A stretch of 25,158 bases of DNA, taken from positions 1 through 25,158 of the forward strand of contig CANRCI010000010.1 in NCBI GenBank assembly GCA_947629075.1. The letters run 5' to 3'. Below are positions 8,014 through 14,208 of this stretch, piece by piece. The notes below the pieces were generated by a model, which did no database searches, was not told where the DNA came from, and saw only the letters and a list, made by a program, of their open reading frames with translations. The translations under genes were made by a program, and so were the position numbers. The stretch comes from an uncultured Bacilli bacterium (GTDB lineage Bacteria > Bacillota_I > Bacilli_A > RF39 > UBA660). Each line of letters begins with the position of its first letter. The first letter of the stretch is position 1.

Positions 8014-9177
8014 ATGAAAGATAAGTTGAAAAGTATTGATAAGAAATATTTGATGATGTTTGGTGTCGTTGGAGGATTTTTTATCTTTGTAGTTTTGTTA
8101 ATAATTGTATTCTCTTTGATAAGTGGTGGAAGTTTATCATATTCAAAGATTGAAAACAGAATGGTTAAGGCTGCTAAAGAGTATTATGAAGAAAATAAAG
8201 AACTTTTACCAAAAGAAGATGGTGAAGAGATATCGATAGATTCTAATGTTTTGGCAGCTAATGACAATATGAAAGAATTGACTGAATATACAGATGAAGA
8301 TGTAGTGTGTACGGGTAAAGTAATAATTATTAAAAAGGGTAGTAATTATGAATACATTCCGTCATTGGATTGTGGAAAAGATTATAAAACGGCTTTCTTT
8401 TATGAAAAACTTTTAGGTGATTTGACTGAAGAGGGAGATGGACTATATAAGATGGAAGATGTAGCTCGTCCAGGAAATGCAGTTTTAGGTCAGGATGAAG
8501 ATGGTTATGACCTATCAAAAAATCCTCTTTTATACGGTTATATCTATCGTGGTGATAATCTTAAGAATTACGTTAAAATAGATGATACTTTATATCGTGT
8601 TGTTAAAATAGATGGTAATAACGATATCATGTTGGTGGTTGCTAAAAATAATGCGCGTGGTGTTTTTGATGATCGTTATAATGCTGATGTCGATCAAAAT
8701 GATGGTAATAATAATTATGAATTGAGTCGTGTTAAGACGAGCTTGGAAAACTTTTATGAAGAAAGTGATGCTGATTTGCAAATAAAGACTAAGACAGTTG
8801 CTAAAAGTGTGTGTGTCGGTGGTCGTTCTGAAAGCGAGTCGGCAACTGACGGAAGTGTCGAGTGTCAAAAGGTTTTACACAACCAATACATCTCTTTAGT
8901 TCCTGCATATGACGTAATGAATGCCTCTCTTGATACGGGATGTGTAACAACTTCTAGTAAAGAATGTGATAATTACAATTTCATAACTAGTGGAGCATCT
9001 TCTTGGAGTATGACTGGAAATACAGAAAACACTAATACAGCTTACCAGATATCAAATGGTCTTTCGCTTAAGAGAACTAGTTTGACCGCTACTTATAGAT
9101 ACGCTATCTACTTGTCTAAATACACTTTATTATCAGGTGGAACAGGGACAGAAAAAGATCCTTATACTGTAAAATAA
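8014..9177 (+). CDS. Membrane-anchored pilin-like surface protein with C-terminal receptor-like domain
   Basis: This 387-residue protein has a short basic N-terminus and one membrane helix at about residues 14-37. Next comes a pseudopilin-like region: a helix (ENRMVKAAKEYYEENKELLP), then VVCTGKVIIIKKG and YIPSLDCGKDYKT. The C99/C120 pair brackets a short beta-rich segment, an arrangement I associate with pilin-like surface proteins of this bacterial group. The C-terminal half (about 173-387) opens with YIYRGDNLKNYVKIDDTLYR, contains further cysteines (KSVCVGG, VECQK, TGCVTT, KECDN) and ends in GTGTEKDPYTVK. The ribosome site is AAGAGGTGG. It is transcribed alone, between the two VirB2-like genes. 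An exposed adhesin or minor pilin is likely. No enzyme motif is seen. Confidence 0.75.
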   Translation: MKDKLKSIDKKYLMMFGVVGGFFIFVVLLIIVFSLISGGSLSYSKIENRMVKAAKEYYEENKELLPKEDGEEISIDSNVLAANDNMKELTEYTDEDVVCTGKVIIIKKGSNYEYIPSLDCGKDYKTAFFYEKLLGDLTEEGDGLYKMEDVARPGNAVLGQDEDGYDLSKNPLLYGYIYRGDNLKNYVKIDDTLYRVVKIDGNNDIMLVVAKNNARGVFDDRYNADVDQNDGNNNYELSRVKTSLENFYEESDADLQIKTKTVAKSVCVGGRSESESATDGSVECQKVLHNQYISLVPAYDVMNASLDTGCVTTSSKECDNYNFITSGASSWSMTGNTENTNTAYQISNGLSLKRTSLTATYRYAIYLSKYTLLSGGTGTEKDPYTVK

Positions 9178-9185
9178 TTATTGAT

Positions 9186-9221
9186 AAATAATAGTAAAAT
9201 AGTTTTACTATTATTTTTTTT
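9186..9221 (+). terminator. Terminator after the pilin-like protein
   Basis: A perfect 14-bp A/T-rich stem (9186-9199 with 9203-9216) has a three-base TAG loop and runs into a T-tract. The following promoter's TGC begins only two bases after the T-run. Confidence 0.8.
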
Positions 9222-9222
9222 A

Positions 9223-9231
9223 TGCTATAAT
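9223..9231 (+). promoter_or_regulatory. Extended -10 promoter for the VirB2-VirB6-PrgI-VirB4 operon
   Basis: TGCTATAAT is a perfect extended -10 placed directly after the upstream terminator's T-tract. Any -35 element would fall inside the terminator hairpin, and none is clear. The next 4.9 kb has no internal terminator. Confidence 0.6.
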
Positions 9232-9261
9232 TAATATGATATATTGCCTTAGGAGGGTTTT

Positions 9262-9633
9262 ATGAAAAATAAGCAATTTAAACTTTTCATATTGGCATTG
9301 GTGGCATTTGTCTTGGAGATACCACAAGTTCATGCTGCTAGATGTGATGCCTTGCTTACTCAAGAGGCAGCTGATTTTATATCTGAGATAGTAGGTTATA
9401 TTAGAATTGGAGTACCAATTTTACTTATAGTAATGTGTAGTACTGATCTTGTAACAGTTGTCCTAAGTGGTGAACAAGATGCGATAAAGAAGGCTTTAAG
9501 TAGAATAGTAAAACGTTTTATTGCTGCAGTTGCTGTATTCTTTGTTCCGACCATCATCATGTTTATTTTAAGTATTGATGCTGTTAAAGATAGCTTGAAT
9601 TTAGTAGATGATCCTACCTGTGGAATTAATTAA
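9262..9633 (+). CDS. VirB2/TrbC-like small protein with signal peptide (copy 2)
   Basis: This is a 123-residue protein with a cleavable signal peptide ending around VHA-A (residues 23-26). Two hydrophobic helices follow (VPILLIVMCSTDLVTVVL and FIAAVAVFFVPTIIMFIL), separated by a basic loop (DAIKKALSRIVKR). This is the classic VirB2/TrbC pilin architecture. It is a clear paralogue of the protein at 7597: identical residues include IVM-S-DL in the first helix and KR-IAAVAVFF at the second. C28 and C120 flank the helices with the same 92-residue spacing as in copy 1, although this copy has an additional cysteine in the first helix. It opens the operon encoding the VirB6-, PrgI- and VirB4-like proteins. 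The ribosome site is TTAGGAGGG. It is the better candidate for the secretion pilus subunit. Confidence 0.8.
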   Translation: MKNKQFKLFILALVAFVLEIPQVHAARCDALLTQEAADFISEIVGYIRIGVPILLIVMCSTDLVTVVLSGEQDAIKKALSRIVKRFIAAVAVFFVPTIIMFILSIDAVKDSLNLVDDPTCGIN

Positions 9634-9652
9634 ATATAGGAGTTGATAAACC

Positions 9653-11434
9653 ATGCAGAAGTCTGTATTCATGGATATCTTTCGTCTTCTATTTGGAGCG
9701 ATAGATTATGCTATCTACTCAATGATTGAGTGGGTTACTCAAGGTATATTTGATTTATCAGTTCTTAGAAGTGATGTGTCACTAGTTTCTACAGTTCGTG
9801 ATAAACTATATGTTATTTTGGGAATATTTATGTTATTTAAGCTATCTTTTTCATTAGTGTCTTACATCGTTAATCCCGATGCGATGACCGATAAAGAAAA
9901 AGGTGCTAATAAATTAGTTAAAAATACGATTGTGATGGTAATTATCCTTATGATTTTACCGACGATATTTAATTTTTTATATCGCGCTCAAGATGTGTTT
10001 TTACCAATTTTACCGCGACTTTTATTAAATGATACTTCTACTCAGACTAGTGTTAGTGAAAAAGCTGGGGAGAATGCTGAGACGATGGCTATCATGTTGT
10101 TACAGCCATTCTATACTCCGTATAAAGATCCGACTAAAGATTATACGGCTTATGATGGAACGCCGGAGATATCGAATCTTAACGACTTTTTCTCGACAGT
10201 AACTGACTCTAGTGGGTTTTCGATTTTAGGACTTAACGATGGGGCAACTTATAAATACGATTACAAGTTGTTACTTTCAACTATTGTTGGACTCATCGCT
10301 TTAGGAATATTGATTGGTATAACCATTGACATCGCTATCCGTGTTTTCAAGATGTTGATATTAGAGATGATTGCACCGGTTCCGGTTATGAGTTATATCG
10401 ATCCTAAAAGTCAGAAAGATGGAGCGTTTCATTCATGGGTTAATCAATTGATATCTACTTTCCTAGATTTGTTTGTCAAATTGGGAATTGTTTATCTAAT
10501 TTTGTTCTTTGTCAAAGAATTGCAAGATGATAACTTGTTCTTGGATTATGGAACAGCTGAAGGTTCTGGAGTAAATCCAGTACGTGTTTTCTATCTTAAA
10601 GCATTCTTGATTTTAGGATTATTAAAGTTTGCTCAAGATGCACCTAAATTTATTAAATCAGTTTTAGGTATCAAAGAAAAATCTGCTGGTGGCGCTATCC
10701 AAGCGGCTCTTGGAGCTTTCAGTGGTGGTGTGATGGGTGCCGTAAGTGGTGCGATTTCTGGTCGTGGTATAACTGGATCTATATCTGGTGCTACAGCTGG
10801 AGCATCTAACGGATACCAAGCTGGATTGAGTGGAAAACAAAATACTGGTTGGCGTGCCGGAGGAGATGCCGCAATTCAAGCGCGTCTTGGCGATCCGAAA
10901 GCGAAGAGTGGTATTATCAATGTCATTCAGACATCCGCTTCACAATTTCATGGAAAGCGTTCAGCTTCTAAACTTAACCTTACTCAGGATACGCTTGATA
11001 AGGCTAAACAGAATATGATTGGTGCTAAAGAGACTGCTACTAGATCTGAGTGGGCTTATAAAGAAGTACTTGCTCAAGCACCTGGTGATACAGCTGATCC
11101 TGCAACTGTACAAGCTTACGAACAGAGAAGACAAGCTGCTTACGAACAATGGCAAACAGATGCTGGTGCCGCTGATGCTGCTGAACGTAACTACAACGAT
11201 GCTAAAGAGGCTTGGAAAGGATATGGACAAGACGAGTCATTCTATGACAAAAACCGAAATGGTGCTGTTTACCGTGTTACTAAATCGACAAAATCTGCTG
11301 TTCGTGAAGGGGTAGATAATATTGAAAATGCTGTAAGTACGTCTGTAACTGGTGAGTCAATCGATGCCAGACGCGATCGACGTCAACAAGAGAAAGCTGA
11401 TAATGGAGGATTTGATCCTTATAAACGAAGTTAG
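9653..11434 (+). CDS. VirB6/TrbL-like polytopic membrane protein
   Basis: This 593-residue protein has about seven hydrophobic segments, near residues 12-33, 51-72, 91-110, 207-228, 233-248, 270-288 and 312-328. A conserved-looking loop APVPVMSYIDPKSQKDGAFH (241-260) follows the fifth. A Gly/Ala/Ser-rich stretch (about 345-405) and a long charged Ala-rich, coiled-coil-prone cytoplasmic tail (about 440-545) follow. VirB6/TrbL proteins form the membrane channel core of T4SS, and the Gly/Ala-rich tail after the helices is typical of TrbL-like members. It sits 19 bases after the VirB2-like gene and 13 bases before the PrgI-like gene. Sequence conservation of this family is low, so the call depends on topology plus operon order. 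Confidence 0.75.
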   Translation: MQKSVFMDIFRLLFGAIDYAIYSMIEWVTQGIFDLSVLRSDVSLVSTVRDKLYVILGIFMLFKLSFSLVSYIVNPDAMTDKEKGANKLVKNTIVMVIILMILPTIFNFLYRAQDVFLPILPRLLLNDTSTQTSVSEKAGENAETMAIMLLQPFYTPYKDPTKDYTAYDGTPEISNLNDFFSTVTDSSGFSILGLNDGATYKYDYKLLLSTIVGLIALGILIGITIDIAIRVFKMLILEMIAPVPVMSYIDPKSQKDGAFHSWVNQLISTFLDLFVKLGIVYLILFFVKELQDDNLFLDYGTAEGSGVNPVRVFYLKAFLILGLLKFAQDAPKFIKSVLGIKEKSAGGAIQAALGAFSGGVMGAVSGAISGRGITGSISGATAGASNGYQAGLSGKQNTGWRAGGDAAIQARLGDPKAKSGIINVIQTSASQFHGKRSASKLNLTQDTLDKAKQNMIGAKETATRSEWAYKEVLAQAPGDTADPATVQAYEQRRQAAYEQWQTDAGAADAAERNYNDAKEAWKGYGQDESFYDKNRNGAVYRVTKSTKSAVREGVDNIENAVSTSVTGESIDARRDRRQQEKADNGGFDPYKRS

Positions 11435-11447
11435 GGGATGATAAAAA

Positions 11448-11786
11448 GTGGAAAACAATAATTACTTGATTCCAGCCAACGCTAATCGTGGAAAACTTAT
11501 CTTTGGTTGGTTTCGCGGAATTGATTTAGCAATTTTTGCAACAGGAGCAACAACTACTTTGCTTCTGATATTGATATTTCAAAACTCGCTTACAAATGTT
11601 GGTATCGCAATTGCCGTTTTATTACCACTTGCGATTGGAGGATTTTTAGTTTTACCATTTCCTCATCAGCACAACATGTTAGTAGTTTTGACTAATGCTT
11701 ATAATTTCTATTTTGTAAATAGACAAAGATATTATTGGAAAGGTTGGTGTAGTGAACGTGGCGAAGAAGAATCAAAAGGTCAATAG
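11448..11786 (+). CDS. PrgI-family (VirB3-like) T4SS membrane protein
   Basis: This 112-residue protein starts at GTG, seven bases after AGGGGATGA. It has a short N-terminal segment (YLIPANANRGKLIFGWFRG), two membrane helices at about residues 25-45 and 51-70, and a conserved-looking tail FPHQHNMLVVLTNAYNFYF followed by NRQRYYWKGW. This is the layout of PrgI/VirB3-like proteins that pair with VirB4 in Gram-positive T4SS. It is followed by the TraC-like and VirB4 genes. The 3' end overlaps, by 35 bases, the beginning of a short frame at 11752 that appears to be the true start of the next gene. Confidence 0.85.
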   Translation: MENNNYLIPANANRGKLIFGWFRGIDLAIFATGATTTLLLILIFQNSLTNVGIAIAVLLPLAIGGFLVLPFPHQHNMLVVLTNAYNFYFVNRQRYYWKGWCSERGEEESKGQ

Positions 11787-11865
11787 TAAGTATACTGAAG
11801 ATTGGGTTCCAGTAAAAGCAATAAAAAATGGTATGATACAGTTAGATAATGATTATTATAGATAA
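11752..11865 (+). pseudogene. N-terminal fragment of the TraC-like gene, separated by an apparent frameshift
   Basis: A 37-codon frame begins at GTG 11752 (or GTG 11758), eight bases after AAAGG inside the PrgI gene. It encodes a basic start (NVAKKNQKVNSKY) followed by DWVPVKAIKNGMIQLDNDYY and ends at TAA 11863-11865. In TraC-like N-terminal VirB4 proteins a D-x-x-x-IK-x-G-x-x-x-L-x-x-G stretch directly precedes a V-x-G-x-x-F-type strand, and that strand is found here one frame over (VTGVKITPRN, from about 11878). A +1 shift between 11860 and 11862 would join the two frames into a protein of about 190 residues. A real mutation, a sequencing error in a low-complexity TAT run, or programmed frameshifting are all possible. 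Confidence 0.55.
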
Positions 11866-12331
11866 TCAACTAAAGGTTACTGGTGTGAAGATTACACCGC
11901 GAAATATCTTCATTTTGGATGAAGATTCACAGATGGGTATCATTAATAATTTGCGAAACTTTTATAATCAAATCGATTATGAGTTTTGGTTAGTTGTAGC
12001 AGATCGTCCGGTAGATATTTCTGTCTACATGTCGCAGTTGCAACTTCTTTACAATCAGACTCAATCACCAGCGGTTAGAAAACTTATCAGTGAAGATATT
12101 CAAAAGGGAAATAGTTTTATGAACAATAATGTAGTTGATACGGAATATTACATTTTGTTTAAAGAGGGCGATATCGATCGCATTCAGAAAAGAATTCGTC
12201 AGTTGATCAATTCACTATCTTCTTGTGGTTTAACTGCTAGTCAAACTAGTAATGAAGATTTACGCATAATTTTGGATAACTTCTTAAATGGTGGACATAC
12301 AACGGAATTTGGAACGGTGGTGGCCCTATGA
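11849..12331 (+). CDS. TraC-like N-terminal VirB4 domain (main reading frame)
   Basis: This is a 160-residue soluble protein. Visible motifs are VTGVKITPRNIFILDEDSQM, a helix (INNLRNFYNQID), the strand FWLVVADRPVDISVYMSQLQ, VVDTEYYILFKEG, and a final helix around RIILDNFLNG. This matches the separate TraC-like domain found between PrgI and VirB4 in some T4SS loci, corresponding to the N-terminal part of longer VirB4/TraE proteins. No ribosome site precedes the ATG at 11849, and the missing first strand is encoded one frame away at 11752-11865, so the ATG is probably not the natural start. It ends in ATGA overlapping the VirB4 start, which couples the two. With the upstream fragment and VirB4 the total is about 795 residues, similar to single-chain VirB4 proteins. 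Confidence 0.7.
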   Translation: MIIIDNQLKVTGVKITPRNIFILDEDSQMGIINNLRNFYNQIDYEFWLVVADRPVDISVYMSQLQLLYNQTQSPAVRKLISEDIQKGNSFMNNNVVDTEYYILFKEGDIDRIQKRIRQLINSLSSCGLTASQTSNEDLRIILDNFLNGGHTTEFGTVVAL

Positions 12332-14124
12332 GTACTTCAATGAAATTTAAATCACAAATCGCTCCGAAGGGATTACAATTCAATCCTAGCGATTTCTTTA
12401 TCAGTGATAAGTATGCAACTCTTTTAACAGTTGTTTCCTATCCTAAATTTATTGCTCCTGGTTATCTTTCAACTCTTACGACAATGGCTGGAATTAAAAT
12501 TGTTATTAAGCACATTCCAGTAGCATTTTCTACGGTTTCCAAGATGTTGAACAAACAGATTGCTGAATTAAAGAGTAGATACCAAGAGGAAAAAGATCGT
12601 ACTATTCAAGAGCGAATTCGTCTCGATTACGAATCACTAGAATATTTCGTATCGATGTTAGCTGGAAGTCAAGCGCGTATTTTTGATTTTCAGATGCACA
12701 TTATGATTACGGCTGATACTAAAGAAGATTTGGAACTAAAGAAAGTCAGTGTCAAAAACTATCTCGATGCCATGGAATTAAAAGCTGTATCACTCCGTTT
12801 TGAACAGGAAAAAGTACTAAAATCAATTCTTCCAATATTCCCTAAAACGGATATTGAAGATCGTGTCGGTACTCCAATTCCTTCGATAACTCTAGCAGCT
12901 ATGTATCCATTTATCTTCGATAGTATTAAAGATCCGGGACTTTCAACTTTACTAGGTGTCGATTTCTCCGGTGGAGTAATTTTGTTCAATCAATTCTTAT
13001 ATAAGATAAAGAAAGAAAACAATAGAAACAATGCTAATTTGATCTTACTAGGAACGTCAGGTTCTGGTAAATCGACAGCAGCTAAATTGTTGCTTAGAAG
13101 TCACATTAGAAATGGTTGTCAGATCGTGGCAATCGACCCAGAAGATGAACTTTCCGAGATGACTAAACAATTTGGTGGTGATACCATCGACCTTGGTAAA
13201 GGTGGAGAATATGGTATGATAAACCCTTTACAAATTGTCATTGATGCCGATGAAGATGAGATTAAACAGGGACTTGGTTATACTGTTTTAACTCGTACTT
13301 TACAATTTTTAAAAGCTTTTATGAAGTATTACGATCCATCTATGGAAGAGGATACCTTGACACTTTTCAGTGAAATAGTTCAAGATACCTATAAGCGTTT
13401 TGGAATCGATTTCGATAAAGATTTCTATAATTTTACTGCTAATGACTACCCGACATTCTCAGATGTCTATGCAACTATTAAGGGTAGAATTATGGCGATG
13501 ACTGAGCACACTCATGAGCGCGATCAGATGGAAAAACTAGAACTTAAGATTCGTCCACTTACTAAAGATTTAAAATATTATTTTGATGGTAAGACGACAA
13601 TTACTCATAATAGTGATTTCAGAACTTTTAACATAAAAGAGCTTATGAATGCGGAAGCTAATATTAAAAATGCTTTGTTCTTCAACATTTTAAAATATGC
13701 TTGGGGACTTTGCTTGGACCGTGATGTCGATACGATTTTAATGGTTGATGAGGCTCACGTATTACTAGGTGAGGACAATACTTTAGGAGCTGATTTCTTG
13801 GCACAAGTTCAAAGACGTGCTCGTAAGTACAACACTGGTTCGATCATAATTACCCAACAACCTAGTGACTTTGCTGCTCCTGGTGTTATTACTCAAGGAA
13901 AAGCTATCTTCGATAACGCTAGTTATTACATCATTATGGGACTTAAAAAACAAGCAACTGAAGACTTGGCTAAATTGGTCGACCTTAACGATAATGAGAA
14001 AGAAAGTATCAAGCGATATTCACAAGGTGAAGCACTGTTTGTCTGTGGTAATAGACGTATGCGTATCAACATAATAGTAACCCCTGAAGAACTAGCTTCC
14101 TTCGGTAGTGGTGGGGGACTATAA
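12328..14124 (+). CDS. virB4: VirB4-type T4SS ATPase
   Basis: This is a 598-residue AAA+/HerA-FtsK-type ATPase, the universal energiser of T4SS. Walker A is GTSGSGKST (residues 242-250) and Walker B is TILMVDEAH (about 469-477, catalytic E475). A downstream QQPSDF motif and ADFLAQVQRRARKYNTG complete the family signature. The N-terminal ~230 residues (IAPKGLQFNPSDFFISDKYA, then a coiled charged segment and MHIMITADTKEDLE) match VirB4/TraE proteins. It lacks the first ~190 residues of long VirB4 proteins, and the preceding TraC-like gene encodes these separately. The start overlaps that gene's stop (ATGA), and no strong ribosome site is present, so translation is coupled. It is the last gene of the operon before a terminator. 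Confidence 0.95.
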   Translation: MSTSMKFKSQIAPKGLQFNPSDFFISDKYATLLTVVSYPKFIAPGYLSTLTTMAGIKIVIKHIPVAFSTVSKMLNKQIAELKSRYQEEKDRTIQERIRLDYESLEYFVSMLAGSQARIFDFQMHIMITADTKEDLELKKVSVKNYLDAMELKAVSLRFEQEKVLKSILPIFPKTDIEDRVGTPIPSITLAAMYPFIFDSIKDPGLSTLLGVDFSGGVILFNQFLYKIKKENNRNNANLILLGTSGSGKSTAAKLLLRSHIRNGCQIVAIDPEDELSEMTKQFGGDTIDLGKGGEYGMINPLQIVIDADEDEIKQGLGYTVLTRTLQFLKAFMKYYDPSMEEDTLTLFSEIVQDTYKRFGIDFDKDFYNFTANDYPTFSDVYATIKGRIMAMTEHTHERDQMEKLELKIRPLTKDLKYYFDGKTTITHNSDFRTFNIKELMNAEANIKNALFFNILKYAWGLCLDRDVDTILMVDEAHVLLGEDNTLGADFLAQVQRRARKYNTGSIIITQQPSDFAAPGVITQGKAIFDNASYYIIMGLKKQATEDLAKLVDLNDNEKESIKRYSQGEALFVCGNRRMRINIIVTPEELASFGSGGGL

Positions 14125-14142
14125 AAACATCTAAAAATGTCT

Positions 14143-14171
14143 AAAAGTGATTTAAAAGTCACTTTTTTTTT
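14143..14171 (+). terminator. Terminator after virB4
   Basis: An 8-bp stem (AAAAGTGA with TCACTTTT, loop TTTAAAAG) runs into nine T. The extended -10 of the next promoter starts on the last T. Confidence 0.85.
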
Positions 14172-14179
14172 GCTATAAT
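14171..14179 (+). promoter_or_regulatory. Extended -10 promoter for the wall-remodelling operon
   Basis: TGCTATAAT is a perfect extended -10. At 17-base spacing the -35 position (14151-14156) reads TTTAAA and lies in the loop of the preceding terminator. Confidence 0.6.
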
Positions 14180-14208
14180 TATGATATAAGTAGGACTGGG
14201 GTGATTAG

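Noticed and set aside
11019..11315. Plus-strand frame of 98 codons inside the VirB6-like gene
   Set aside because: It overlaps the Ala-rich coiled tail in another frame and is an artefact of that repetitive coding sequence. No ribosome site is seen.
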